Counted from the first letter of the stretch, positions 1-9,151 are shown. The stretch is DNA of 46,076 nucleotides from an uncultured Anaerobiospirillum sp. (GCA_944389615.1 CALXNA010000027.1:1-46076); one strand, 5' to 3'. A program made the numbers and translations. Notes: generated by a model from the letters alone, not told the origin.

Positions 1-96
1 ATGTCTAGCAACTATATGTTGTTGTTTTTGTGACAAACATCACATATGTATCTATGTCTAAGCATCATCTCGGTATTACCGCTTTCATCCCTACGC

Positions 97-1785
97 TTAC
101 GCATAGGGAATTTCGCGGCATTTAGTTAAATAAAAGAAGTCATTAACCCCCAGTGCTAACGGACAGGACTCGCGCTCGGCATAGCTTAAGCGCTGCGGAT
201 AGTGGTTGAACGAAGCGAAGAGGTTCCGCGGCTTCCAGCCATGACGGAGGAAGGCCGCACCAAACTCGGGGCCCAGCTCGTACTTGGTGCGCAAAAAGAA
301 GTTTTGGATCAAGCGATCGCGGTCAAAGTCGCAATAGTTACCGAAATTCCAGCCGATGAAGTGATCCATGAAATCTGAGAAGATCACATCGGCATCGATC
401 TTGTCATTGCCCGTGCGTTTGCGGTTGAAGAGCTCAAACCACATAGACGGCGGCAAAAAGACGGTCAATCCTGCGATATACCTCTTGTCGGTAGCGGTGA
501 ATTTATTTTTGCGCGAGCTGGAGGTGTAGTCGCGCTCGGCGCTCAGCTCCGGGAAAAATTTGACCAAGGCGGCCGCCACTTCTTGGTGGGAGCGGTAGAG
601 CTCCGCTTTGAACACTAGGTGATGGCGCCCCGATTTGATGGAGAAGACCTTGCGCACAAACTCCACCATCTGCGTCTCCATGCGAGAGCCGGGCAGCATA
701 CGCAGCAGCAGTGCCGCCTTTTGCTTAACCTTGAGTACTCGATCGCTATCCAGCACCTGCTGCAGCCACCGCTCAAGGCGCGCCCCTATTGAGAGCGCAG
801 ACCCGGCGGTGGCAGCTTGCCTACTGATCCCAATCTGCGCTGCGACCTTGATGAGATCGGACTTACCTTGCAAGGACACTTCCACGCGGGCCGCAGCATC
901 GGACAGCGCCCGCTCATTGGTGGTGACTGCTGTCGCCACCACTTGGGCCTGATAGACTTGGCTTAACGCAGCAGCCACCGCCTGTCCAATGGCCGAAGCG
1001 TTAAACTCAAGCTTATGAGGCGGCGCCACCGGCTTGCCCCCAAACCAGCCCGCCTGATAGCCCTCGGACAGGAAATTGAGCCAATTGGCTTGCCACAGCT
1101 GCAAGCAGGCCAAGCGCTCAGCCACCGGCAGCGCGGCAAAGCCCGTTTCCAGCAAGGACAGCGCCTCATCATACTTGCTCTGCGCTAACAGCTGCGCCAC
1201 CTGAGCCCGCCGCTCGGTCGCGCCCAGCTCCGCCCACGAATGCGGCTCCAACACTAAACCATCGCGCGAGGCAAATTGCAGGACAAAGCGCGCCGCCGCA
1301 CTCAAGAACTCCACCGGGAAGTCCTTGTACAGCGGCGGCAGATACGGGCGCCAACGCTCGAAGTTGCGCACGAAGGCGCACGTGGCGCCCACCGGAATCT
1401 TAAGACCTGAGCCCTGCAGCCGCGCCAAGATCGCAAGCCACTCCACCTGATTGACCTCAGGCGCGGTCAGCCATGCAGTCAAGCGTGGCGAGATATAGCG
1501 CTCCGCCGCAGGCAAGGGCTGCTTGAGTACACACGGCCCTTCCGGCGTGCCCACCTCCACCAATCCCGTATGGCTGGCCCGCTCGTAAGTCATGCACAGG
1601 TTGATGGCGGTAAAAAAGGCATCCTCCGGGTCAGCCGCTTGCGCCTTAATCTGCTCGACCGCAGCTTGCAGCACGTCCGGCACCGCCGCCTCGGTCAAAG
1701 GCTGGTGGCGCGTTCCCACGAACGCAACCTTCAGCAGCTCATCGTTGATGTAGGCAGAGCCCTTACCTTTCCTCTTTGCCATCAT
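97..1785 (-). CDS. DUF5691 family protein
   Basis: The protein has 562 residues with an ATG-ATG start preceded by a good AAGGAGAG ribosome binding site. It looks like the DUF5691 family: an N-terminal segment with a VGTRHQPL motif near residue 25, a helical central part, and a LLRMLPGSRME segment like the repeat-type helices of that family. No catalytic motif, signal peptide or membrane segment is visible. In other bacteria DUF5691 genes often sit with SWIM zinc-finger, MoxR-type AAA and VWA genes; none of these is seen here, though the window begins just past the 3' end of this gene and the partners could lie to the left. It is divergent from mcrC across a 412-base AT-rich gap. Its function is unknown. 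The family call is from memory of the motif pattern, so it is moderate. Confidence 0.6.
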   Translation of the reverse strand: MMAKRKGKGSAYINDELLKVAFVGTRHQPLTEAAVPDVLQAAVEQIKAQAADPEDAFFTAINLCMTYERASHTGLVEVGTPEGPCVLKQPLPAAERYISPRLTAWLTAPEVNQVEWLAILARLQGSGLKIPVGATCAFVRNFERWRPYLPPLYKDFPVEFLSAAARFVLQFASRDGLVLEPHSWAELGATERRAQVAQLLAQSKYDEALSLLETGFAALPVAERLACLQLWQANWLNFLSEGYQAGWFGGKPVAPPHKLEFNASAIGQAVAAALSQVYQAQVVATAVTTNERALSDAAARVEVSLQGKSDLIKVAAQIGISRQAATAGSALSIGARLERWLQQVLDSDRVLKVKQKAALLLRMLPGSRMETQMVEFVRKVFSIKSGRHHLVFKAELYRSHQEVAAALVKFFPELSAERDYTSSSRKNKFTATDKRYIAGLTVFLPPSMWFELFNRKRTGNDKIDADVIFSDFMDHFIGWNFGNYCDFDRDRLIQNFFLRTKYELGPEFGAAFLRHGWKPRNLFASFNHYPQRLSYAERESCPLALGVNDFFYLTKCREIPYA

Positions 1786-2197
1786 GACTCTCCTTCAGCG
1801 CTCACGCGCCGTAGACTAAGTTACCATGTCATCATCATAACACGATAATTTATAAACGCGCATAATTTTTGCTAAAAGAAGATCAACAAGCAAGTTTTTA
1901 CTATAAATTGTCTTAATATACCGACAAAACCCAGCTTCCACGCGGAAGGCCGCGCGAACCTGCCCAATCCCAAGTCTGTTACGCGCCTGCTCAGAGCCAT
2001 CATGCATAGCACTATCAGAGTTATAGAACATCGACATGCTAGTTTTTTGTGCACAAGATCAACCTTTATTAGAAATTCACGATTCATCCACCTAAATCGC
2101 GCTATACTGGCGGGCAACAATAAGAGCAAGGCCCTGACCTCCGCGGTCAGGACACTCTGCTCGTGTCAGTATACGTTTAGCATGCAGGTCGCACCTG
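1786..2197. promoter_or_regulatory. Divergent AT-rich intergenic region with hairpin before mcrC
   Basis: This 412-base gap separates two divergent genes and must hold both promoters. It is clearly more AT-rich than the genes around it, especially 1830-1920. A TATACT hexamer at 2103-2108 is a possible -10 for mcrC, without a convincing -35. A perfect 7-bp stem (CCTGACC, 5-base loop, GGTCAGG) lies at 2133-2151, between that hexamer and the mcrC start, and could be an operator or leader hairpin. No coding region with a supported start was seen in it. Confidence 0.35.
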
Positions 2198-3607
2198 ATG
2201 TTGGAATTAACAGACTACCTCAAAGACATAGAAGTCCAGCTTGATGAGCAGCATATGACCAACTATGTCAAGATCACGCTTGATGATAAAGACAAAGGCC
2301 CGGTCAAGCTTAGTGAGCAGCAGCTCAAGGCGCTTGAAAAGCTCTCCTCGCTCACTCTCAAGCAGCTCAAGGAAGCAGGGGTGTTTATCTACCCGGACAT
2401 TAATGCCCAACAAGAAGCTGATAAGGAGAAGCGTGGTGTCACCGCAAACTCTCACTTGCTACAGATCACTCACGACAAACTGAGCACCAATAACTTAGTT
2501 GGCTTCGTGAGCTACGAAGGCGAGCCCATTGTCATTAGGTCACGCTTTGCGCCCAGTTCGGGCAACGATTGCTTTTTGCATTACCTGATGCTCAAGACCC
2601 TCAAGTTCACCACCATCGACCTTCCCATGCCTGCATACGATGCTGAGAGCATCCTCGATCTCTTGCCCTTGCTGTTCCCAAGCTATTTGACCCGTGCCGT
2701 CAGTCAAGGCATCTTTAGGCAGTATCAACGTCGCCACTACAACGACTCCCGGCCGAAGGGCACCATCGCAGTAGCTCGCCACCTCAAGGTCAATGTGCCG
2801 TTTCAGGGCAATGTCGCCTACGACACACGTGAGCTAACCTACGACAACCCTGTGACCCAGTTGGTGCGCCATACCATTGAGGTGTTGCGCAGCAAGCCGC
2901 AGTTTAGTGACTTGCTGACAAGCAGTCCTGAAGTGGCGACTGCGGTACGTCAGATTGAACTCGCCACTCCCAGCTTCGCACGCGCCCAATTAGCCGCGGT
3001 CGTTAAAGCCAACCATCGTCCGTGCTCGCATCCTTTGCTCACCGAGTATCAGCCCCTGCAACAGCTCTGCCTCAAGATCCTGCGCCATGAGGAACTAGGC
3101 CTGCGCTTTACTAGCGACGATGATGCTGTCTATGGGATTATCTTTGACAGTGCCTACCTCTGGGAAGAGTACCTTGCGACCTTGCTGGAGCTGAAGGGCT
3201 TTGAACATCCACGCAATCAAGAGCGCAGCGGAGCTATCTATCTGACCAAAGACACATACTACCCGCTTTACCCTGACTTTTACCGCCAGACCTCGGACGA
3301 GCCCACTGCCGATCTGGTACTTGATGCCAAGTACAAGCGCTATGAGGACAAGGAAAATAAGCCAAGTAGCGATGACATCAAACAAATGGCTCTCTACATG
3401 TTCTTGCTCAAAGCCCCCAAGGCCGTCTTGCTGTGCCCGACCCAAGATCAAAATCCTTCTCATTGGCACTTCAACTTGCGCAGCTATGGCGGCACCATAG
3501 ATGTCAAGTTCCTCTCCATCCCCCAAGAGGAGCTGACCTTCGAGAACTTTGCTCTGCGCATGGCTGACGCCGAGAAGCAGCTGCTGGACGAGCTGGCAAA
3601 GTTATAG
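2198..3607 (+). CDS. mcrC: McrC-like restriction endonuclease subunit
   Basis: The protein has 469 residues and resembles the McrC (McrBC 5-methylcytosine restriction) family. McrC carries the nuclease and binds the McrB GTPase ring, which recognises modified DNA. The C-terminal part holds a PD-(D/E)xK nuclease signature: Pro-Asp360 in a LYPDFY context, then Asp376-Ala-Lys378 in VLDAKYK, followed by a helix with IKQMALYMFLL as in the family's Q-motif region. The N-terminal half (about 1-230) is the part expected to contact McrB. The ATG start has only a weak ribosome binding site. The order is unusual, since mcrC normally follows mcrB; here it comes first and the mcrB-like genes follow on the same strand, beginning 59 bases downstream. 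The ORF is intact and the nuclease residues look functional. Confidence 0.85.
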   Translation: MLELTDYLKDIEVQLDEQHMTNYVKITLDDKDKGPVKLSEQQLKALEKLSSLTLKQLKEAGVFIYPDINAQQEADKEKRGVTANSHLLQITHDKLSTNNLVGFVSYEGEPIVIRSRFAPSSGNDCFLHYLMLKTLKFTTIDLPMPAYDAESILDLLPLLFPSYLTRAVSQGIFRQYQRRHYNDSRPKGTIAVARHLKVNVPFQGNVAYDTRELTYDNPVTQLVRHTIEVLRSKPQFSDLLTSSPEVATAVRQIELATPSFARAQLAAVVKANHRPCSHPLLTEYQPLQQLCLKILRHEELGLRFTSDDDAVYGIIFDSAYLWEEYLATLLELKGFEHPRNQERSGAIYLTKDTYYPLYPDFYRQTSDEPTADLVLDAKYKRYEDKENKPSSDDIKQMALYMFLLKAPKAVLLCPTQDQNPSHWHFNLRSYGGTIDVKFLSIPQEELTFENFALRMADAEKQLLDELAKL

Positions 3608-3666
3608 GTTTTGTTAGATCGCGCAAGCGGTCACTACATCATGCATCTTCGCATAAGGAGCGAATC

Positions 3667-4203
3667 ATGGCATTAACCGAAGAGCAGAAGCTCGAAAACT
3701 TCAAGCACATCCTCGAGTGCTTTGTGGCCACCATGGAGTGGGCTGGCAACAGAAAACTTCATGAGTCCGAGGCCCGCCAATTCCCGGGCCATGCAGTCTA
3801 CATTCAGCCACATCTTGACGACGGCACTATGCGCTACACAGGACAAGGCTCTCTTAACCAACCAATTCAAAAGTTAATTAAGCCATGGGAAGCCTTAGCT
3901 GACGATGGAGACAAGTGCTTTGTTTCCATCAATGTTTATGGTCCTTACCCATTGTCAAGGGGTACTTACCTTAGCTGGGCAGGCACTTGGGTCAACATCA
4001 AGGCCAATGTTGCGCCCGATGACACACAGGGTACGCAGCGAGTGCGCTCCTTGTTCGTTTGCCATAAAGAAGGTGCCAACGCCCCAGATGATCTCACCAT
4101 GACGCTGGAGGAGCTTGGCCTGTTTGATGGCCAAGGGCCTAACGACAAACTCAAGCGCTTCTGGCAAGAGTTCAAGACGCAACTGCAGTCAGCTCAGCCT
4201 TAG
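3667..4203 (+). CDS. Stand-alone McrB-type reader domain protein (no AAA domain)
   Basis: The protein has 178 residues and starts at an ATG with a clean AAGGAG site. It is almost the same as the first ~175 residues of the three McrB-like proteins downstream: the same opening (LTEEQKLENFKHILEC), the same FPGHAVYIQP block and the same closing block (LEELGLFDGQGPNDKLKRFW). It stops where the others continue into the AAA+ GTPase domain. The N-terminal part of McrB proteins is the DNA- or base-recognition module, so this is a free reader domain. It may be a deliberate separate subunit, a truncated array copy, or a reservoir for gene conversion. I do not recognise the fold; it does not look like the E. 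coli McrB N-domain. The near identity of its first 80 bases with the next gene shows recent duplication or conversion. Confidence 0.7.
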   Translation: MALTEEQKLENFKHILECFVATMEWAGNRKLHESEARQFPGHAVYIQPHLDDGTMRYTGQGSLNQPIQKLIKPWEALADDGDKCFVSINVYGPYPLSRGTYLSWAGTWVNIKANVAPDDTQGTQRVRSLFVCHKEGANAPDDLTMTLEELGLFDGQGPNDKLKRFWQEFKTQLQSAQP

Positions 4204-4284
4204 AGCCTAGGCCTACTACTCGAAGGCCGCCTCGCTCAAGTGGCGGTCTCTATCATCCTTCACTGTTCTAAAGAGGAACAAATC

Positions 4285-5826
4285 ATGCCATTGACCGAAG
4301 AGCAGAAGCTCGAGAACTTCAAGCACATTCTCGAGTGCTTTGTGGCCACCATTGAGTGGGCCGGTAACTACAAGGAGCATGAGGCTGCAGCGCGCCAGTT
4401 TCCGGGCCACGCTGCCTATATTCAGCCACATCTTGCCGATGGATCATTTTGCTACAGCGGCCAAGGCTATAAGGGCCACGCAATCCAAAGTTTGATTGAT
4501 CAGTGGGCTGCCTTAGATGACACAGGCTTTGCTACTATCAATGTTTGCACTCACACAATGACAACCGGCTCCTACCTCAACTGGTCGAACACCTCTCTCA
4601 GCTGGTCTGACACCAAGGTTTACATTGTGGCCAAAATTGCAAGCGATGCCACACAGGGCACGCAGCGGGTACGCTCCTTGTTCGTTTGCCATAATGAAGG
4701 TGTCAACATACCTGCCGACATCACCATGACGCTGGAGGAGCTGGGGCTCTTTGATGGCCAAGGGCCTAACGACAACCTAAAACGCTTTTGGCTAAAGTTC
4801 AAGGATCAGATAGATCACTGGAATGCAGCTCACATGGTTCAACTTTTAACCGAGCTGACACGCCACAATAAGAACGTAGTTTTGACCGGAGCTCCGGGAA
4901 CTGGCAAGACTTACTTAGCCAAACAAGTGGCTCAAGCGCTGACAGGCGGACAAGTGGCTCAAGCGCAGGACGGCGAACAGAGTAATCCGTTTGTTGGGTT
5001 TGTACAGTTCCACCCCTCCTACGATTACAGCGATTTCGTCGAAGGCCTGCGCCCTGAGAACCAGACCAATGGCCAAATCGGCTTTGCCTTGCAGGCTGGT
5101 ATCTTCAAGAAGTTCTGCGCCAAAGCCAAAGCTGATGAAGATAACCTCGATCAACATTACGTGTTTATCATTGATGAGATCAACCGCGGCGAACTCAGCA
5201 AGATCTTCGGCGAGCTCTTCTACGCCATAGATCCAGATTACCGCGGGCCTGACGGCACTGTTCAAACGCAGTATCACAATATGATCAGCAAGTCAGGTGA
5301 TCAAGACGAAGCCAACAAGAAGTTCGCTGAAGGCTTCTATGTACCTAAAAACGTCTATATCATCGCCACCATGAATGATGTCGACCGTAGCGTTGAGAGC
5401 ATCGACTTCGCCTTCCGTCGCCGCTTCACATGGTTTGAGGTCAAACCTGAGTCTCGTATGACAATGCTTGAGGTAGACAACCTTAAAGCGGTCAAAGATA
5501 ACGAGGCACTGAAGGCCAAACTTGAGCGGGCCAACTTCACCGCTCTGTGCCAAGGCTATTGCAAGCGTCTCAATGATGCCATCAGTAAGCAGGATTCGCT
5601 CGGATCGGCATACAAGATAGGCCCAGCCTACTTCCTCAAGACCTTGAACTACCTCAATCTCGATGCCGAGGTAACAGAAAATGCCGTAAAGGCAGCCTTA
5701 GAAGAGAAAGTATGGTGCTATCACCTCGATCCTTTGCTGCGCGAGTACCTGCGCGGCAAGCGCCAAGAGGAGATCGATAAGATCATCAAGAAGCTGAGCT
5801 CGCGTTACTATGACGAAAAGGCTTAG
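4285..5826 (+). CDS. mcrB: McrB-like AAA+ GTPase, paralog 1
   Basis: The protein has 513 residues from the ATG at 4285, which has an AGAGGA site; an in-frame GTG at 4240 would add 15 residues that match no paralog, so I reject it. Residues 1-180 form the shared reader domain and 190-513 the McrB-type AAA+ GTPase. Motifs seen: Walker A GAPGTGKT at 202-209, Walker B with DEINR at 297-301, and the McrB-specific MNDVDRS at 363-369 (MNxxDRS signature). In known systems McrB forms a GTP-driven hexamer that translocates DNA and activates McrC. The variable part of the reader domain contains a partial duplication (CTCAACTGGTCGAACACC repeated imperfectly at 4576-4614). It is the first of three full paralogs and shares mcrC with them. 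Confidence 0.85.
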   Translation: MPLTEEQKLENFKHILECFVATIEWAGNYKEHEAAARQFPGHAAYIQPHLADGSFCYSGQGYKGHAIQSLIDQWAALDDTGFATINVCTHTMTTGSYLNWSNTSLSWSDTKVYIVAKIASDATQGTQRVRSLFVCHNEGVNIPADITMTLEELGLFDGQGPNDNLKRFWLKFKDQIDHWNAAHMVQLLTELTRHNKNVVLTGAPGTGKTYLAKQVAQALTGGQVAQAQDGEQSNPFVGFVQFHPSYDYSDFVEGLRPENQTNGQIGFALQAGIFKKFCAKAKADEDNLDQHYVFIIDEINRGELSKIFGELFYAIDPDYRGPDGTVQTQYHNMISKSGDQDEANKKFAEGFYVPKNVYIIATMNDVDRSVESIDFAFRRRFTWFEVKPESRMTMLEVDNLKAVKDNEALKAKLERANFTALCQGYCKRLNDAISKQDSLGSAYKIGPAYFLKTLNYLNLDAEVTENAVKAALEEKVWCYHLDPLLREYLRGKRQEEIDKIIKKLSSRYYDEKA

Positions 5827-5890
5827 CAACTAAGCACAGATGCTGTTGTGTCCTTGAGTCACAACCATCTCTTATTGCATGCGCCGCGGT
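5821..5890. repeat. McrB-array spacer repeat, copy a
   Basis: This spacer sequence follows the stop of McrB paralog 1 and recurs after paralogs 2 and 3. The common core reads ACTAAGCACAGATGC, then a GTTGTG-9 bases-CACAAC hairpin (stem 6 bp), then a CGCCGCGG block. This copy is slightly diverged and lacks the CTTCTTGCAGA stretch of the other two. The hairpin could slow or partly end transcription between genes, or the repeat may simply be part of the duplicated unit. Confidence 0.75.
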
Positions 5891-5979
5891 CATATCCACA
5901 TTACCCATACTGCAGCGGCATGTTTCATTTATCACGCACGCGGTCACTAAACCATGCATATTGGCACAAGGAGCATCAC

Positions 5980-7545
5980 GTGACATTGACCGAAGAGCAA
6001 TTGACCGAAGAGAAAACGCTCGAAAACTTCAAGCACATCCTCGAGTACTTAGTTGCGGCCCTAGAGTGGTTAGGCAACAAGGATCATGCTGAAGCCTATG
6101 CTCGCCAGTTCCCGGGCCACGCTGTCTATATTCAGCCGCGTCTGGATGATGGCACAATGCCTCGCGCTGACCAAAAAGGCTTTGGAGGTTACAAAAGCAA
6201 AATCCAAGGATCGATTGCCCCATGGAAAGCTTTAGCCGACGATCACTCCGTTTGCTTCAAGCTAGATCAGTGGGGACGTCCTATGACAAAAGGTAACTTC
6301 CTCGGCTGGTATCGCACGTGGGTCAACATCAAAGCCAACTGGGTCAACATCAAAGTCAACGTTGAGCCCGGTATCACGCAAGATACGCATCGGGTGCGCT
6401 CTTTGTACGTTTGCCACGAGCATTATGCCTTAGCTCCTGACGATATCACCATGACTCTGGAGGAGCTTGGCCTGTTTGATGGCCAAGGGCCTAACGACAA
6501 CCTCAAGCGCTTCTGGCAAGAGTTTAAGTATCAGTACGATCACTACTACGATCACTACGAAGAGCCTGCAGCACCAGCACAGTACAGTGCCGATGATCTG
6601 GTCAAACAGTTAACCGACCTGACCCTTTGCAATAAGAACGTGGTTTTGACCGGAGCTCCGGGCACGGGCAAGACTTACTTAGCCAAACAATTAGCTCAAG
6701 CACTGACAGGCGGACAAGTGGCTCAAGCACAGGATGGCAAACAGAACAATCCGTTTGTTGGGTTTGTACAGTTCCACCCGTCTTACGATTACACGGACTT
6801 TGTCGAAGGCCTGCGTCCAGAGAATCAAACCAATGGCCAGCTCGGCTTTGCCTTGCAGGATGGTACCTTCAAGGAGTTCTGCGCCAAAGCCAAGGAAGAT
6901 CCTGAGCAGCCTTTCGTGTTCATCATTGACGAGATCAACCGCGGTGAGCTCAGCAAGATCTTCGGCGAGCTCTTCTTCGCCATCGATCCCGATTACCGCG
7001 GCACAAAAGTAACGACTCAGTACCAAACTCTGATCCAAGAAGGTGATGCTTTCGCTGATGGCTTCTATGTGCCTAAAAACGTCTATATCATCGCCACCAT
7101 GAATGATATCGACCGCAGCGTCGAGAGCATCGACTTCGCCTTCCGTCGCCGCTTCACATGGTTTGAGGTCAAACCAAAGGATCGCATATCGATGCTTGAG
7201 GTGGCCAACCTTAAGGCGGTCAAAGATAACGCAGACCGGAAGGCCAAGCTTGAGCAGGCCAACTTCACTGCTCTGTGCCAAGGCTATTGCCAGCGCCTCA
7301 ATCAAGCCATCAGTGATGAACATTATCTTGGGGCCGCCTACGAAGTGGGACCAGCCTACTTCCTCAAGACCTTAAACTACCTCGAGCTAGACAACGAGGT
7401 AACAGAAGTTGATGTCAAGGCTGCCTTAGAGAAAGTCTGGCGGTACCACCTCGATCCATTGCTGAGCGAGTACCTGCGCGGCAAGCATGATATCACCAGT
7501 ATCATCTCTTCCTTTAGAAAAGCGTACGAAGGTCAAACAAAATAG
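5980..7545 (+). CDS. mcrB: McrB-like AAA+ GTPase, paralog 2
   Basis: The protein has 521 residues from a GTG at 5980, chosen because AAGGAG lies 7 bases upstream and the product then starts with TLTEEQ like its paralogs; a TTG at 5848 lies inside the spacer repeat. The reader domain covers about 1-190 and is followed by the AAA+ GTPase: Walker A at 225-232, DEINR at 317-321, MNDIDRS at 374-380. Unlike the others it has a perfect-but-one 21-base tandem duplication in the reader domain (WVNIKAN/WVNIKVN, 6319-6360) and a 12-base duplication in the linker (YDHYYDHYEE). The reader middle is the most different of the four (PRADQKGFGG region). It has the same GTPase core as paralogs 1 and 3 and presumably works with the single McrC. 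Confidence 0.85.
   Translation: MTLTEEQLTEEKTLENFKHILEYLVAALEWLGNKDHAEAYARQFPGHAVYIQPRLDDGTMPRADQKGFGGYKSKIQGSIAPWKALADDHSVCFKLDQWGRPMTKGNFLGWYRTWVNIKANWVNIKVNVEPGITQDTHRVRSLYVCHEHYALAPDDITMTLEELGLFDGQGPNDNLKRFWQEFKYQYDHYYDHYEEPAAPAQYSADDLVKQLTDLTLCNKNVVLTGAPGTGKTYLAKQLAQALTGGQVAQAQDGKQNNPFVGFVQFHPSYDYTDFVEGLRPENQTNGQLGFALQDGTFKEFCAKAKEDPEQPFVFIIDEINRGELSKIFGELFFAIDPDYRGTKVTTQYQTLIQEGDAFADGFYVPKNVYIIATMNDIDRSVESIDFAFRRRFTWFEVKPKDRISMLEVANLKAVKDNADRKAKLEQANFTALCQGYCQRLNQAISDEHYLGAAYEVGPAYFLKTLNYLELDNEVTEVDVKAALEKVWRYHLDPLLSEYLRGKHDITSIISSFRKAYEGQTK
6319..6360 (+). repeat. 21-base tandem duplication inside McrB paralog 2 reader domain
   Basis: Two head-to-tail copies of a 21-base unit (TGGGTCAACATCAAAGCCAA and one more base) differ at one position, C to T. 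They encode WVNIKAN then WVNIKVN. The stand-alone reader gene has one copy at the matching place. Being a multiple of three, it keeps the frame and adds seven residues. Confidence 0.9.
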
Positions 7546-7547
7546 TG

Positions 7548-7630
7548 CTTAACGACTAAGCACAGATGCCGTTGTGTCCTTGAGTCACAACTCATCTCTT
7601 CTTGCAGACGCCGCGGCAATGTCCAACCGC
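7548..7630. repeat. McrB-array spacer repeat, copy b
   Basis: This is the second copy of the spacer repeat, nearly identical to copy c over about 75 bases, including the GTTGTG/CACAAC hairpin and the GACGCCGCGGCAATGTCC end. It is followed by a leader that resembles those of the other reader genes (CATACATATTTGCATAAGGA, compare TCATGCATCTTCGCATAAGG before 3667). Confidence 0.8.
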
Positions 7631-7672
7631 GGGATGCGACATCATACATATTTGCATAAGGATAAAGTAACT

Positions 7673-9151
7673 ATGGCATTGACCGAAGAGCAGAAGCTCA
7701 AGAACTTCAAGCACATCCTCGAGTGCTTTGTGGCGACCATTGAGTGGATAGGTAACTCCGAAAAGCATGAAGCTGCGGCGCGCAAGCTCCCGGGCCACGC
7801 GGTCTACATTCAGCCACATCTTGACGATGGCTCCTTTCGCTACAGCGGCCAAGGCTATAAGGGCCACGCAATCCAAAAGTTGATTGCTCCGTGGGAAGCC
7901 TTAGACGACCAAGGCATTGTCACCATCAATGTCTTCAGTCCCCACCCAATGTCATCAGGTACATACCTAAAATGGTCAGGCACCGAAATTTTCATTACTG
8001 CTGGCGTTGAGCCCGATGCCGCGCAGGACATGCAGCGAGTGCACTACCTGTATGTTTGCAGTAATCAAGAAGAGTTTATCTGCATGACGGTGAAGAAGCT
8101 AGGATTGTTTGATGGCCGGGGGCCAAACAACAACCTCAAGCGCTTCTGGCAAGAGTTTAAGTATCAGTACGATCACTACGAAGAGTCTGCAGCACCAGCA
8201 CAGTGCAGTGCCTATGATCTGGTCAAAAAGTTAACCGACCTGACCCTCCGCAACAAGAACGTGGTTTTGACCGGAGCTCCGGGCACAGGCAAGACCTACT
8301 TGGCCAAACAAGTGGCAAAAGCGTTGACCGGCGAGCAGGACGAGCAGGAGCCACAGTATGTTGAGCTCGTGCAGTTCCACCCATCCTATGATTTTACTGA
8401 CTTTGTCGAGGGCCTGCGTCCAGAGAACCAAACCAATGGGCAGATCGGCTTTGCCTTGAAAGCTGGTATCTTCAAGGAGTTCTGCGCCAAAGCCAAGGAA
8501 GATCCTGAGCAGCCTTTCGTGTTCATCATCGACGAGATCAACCGCGGCGAGGTCAACAAGATCTTCGGCGAGCTCTTCTATGCCATTGACCCCGATTACC
8601 GTGGTACCAAAGGCAAAGTGAAGACTCAGTATCAAACGCTGATCCCAGATGGTGATGCTTTTGCTGCTGGCTTCTATGTGCCTGACAACGTCTACCTCAT
8701 CGCCACCATGAATGATATCGACCGCAGCGTCGAGAGCATCGACTTCGCCTTCCGGCGCCGCTTCACATGGTTTGAGGTCAAACCTGAGGATCGCATGTCG
8801 ATGCTGGAGGTGGCTAATCTTGACTTGGTTCAAGATAACGAGGAACTGAAGGTCAAGCTTGAGCAGGCCAACTTCTCTGCTCTATGCCAAGGCTATTGCC
8901 AGCGCCTCAATGATGCCATCAGTGCTCAGCCTTATCTTGGGACAGCCTACGAAGTGGGCCCAGCCTACTTCATCAAGACCTTAAACTACCTCGATCTCGA
9001 CGACGAGGTAACGGAAGATGCCGTATATGAAGCCTTAGAGTCAGTTTGGAACTGCCACCTTGAGCCCCTGCTGCGCGAGTACCTGCGCGGCAAGCGCCAA
9101 GAGGAGATCGATGAGATCATCGAGACGCTACGCGCCAATTACTACGACTAG
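7673..9151 (+). CDS. mcrB: McrB-like AAA+ GTPase, paralog 3
   Basis: The protein has 492 residues from the ATG at 7673, preceded by AAGGA; the upstream TTG at 7574 lies in the spacer repeat and is rejected. The reader domain (about 1-175) has the RYSGQGYKGHAIQKL form, close to paralog 1, but its third quarter (YVCSNQEEFICMTVKKLG) departs from the other copies. AAA+ GTPase motifs: Walker A GAPGTGKT at 201-208, DEINR at 287-291, MNDIDRS at 346-352. The loop after Walker A is shorter than in paralogs 1 and 2 (no AQAQDG insert). It is the last intact gene of the array; the third spacer repeat and the FtsZ-like genes follow. Confidence 0.85.
   Translation: MALTEEQKLKNFKHILECFVATIEWIGNSEKHEAAARKLPGHAVYIQPHLDDGSFRYSGQGYKGHAIQKLIAPWEALDDQGIVTINVFSPHPMSSGTYLKWSGTEIFITAGVEPDAAQDMQRVHYLYVCSNQEEFICMTVKKLGLFDGRGPNNNLKRFWQEFKYQYDHYEESAAPAQCSAYDLVKKLTDLTLRNKNVVLTGAPGTGKTYLAKQVAKALTGEQDEQEPQYVELVQFHPSYDFTDFVEGLRPENQTNGQIGFALKAGIFKEFCAKAKEDPEQPFVFIIDEINRGEVNKIFGELFYAIDPDYRGTKGKVKTQYQTLIPDGDAFAAGFYVPDNVYLIATMNDIDRSVESIDFAFRRRFTWFEVKPEDRMSMLEVANLDLVQDNEELKVKLEQANFSALCQGYCQRLNDAISAQPYLGTAYEVGPAYFIKTLNYLDLDDEVTEDAVYEALESVWNCHLEPLLREYLRGKRQEEIDEIIETLRANYYD

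Noticed and set aside
1..96. Possible regulatory or attachment site in the AT-rich start of the window.
   Set aside because: Only short, imperfect repeats of ATATGT/ATCTATGT type are seen; nothing can be supported.
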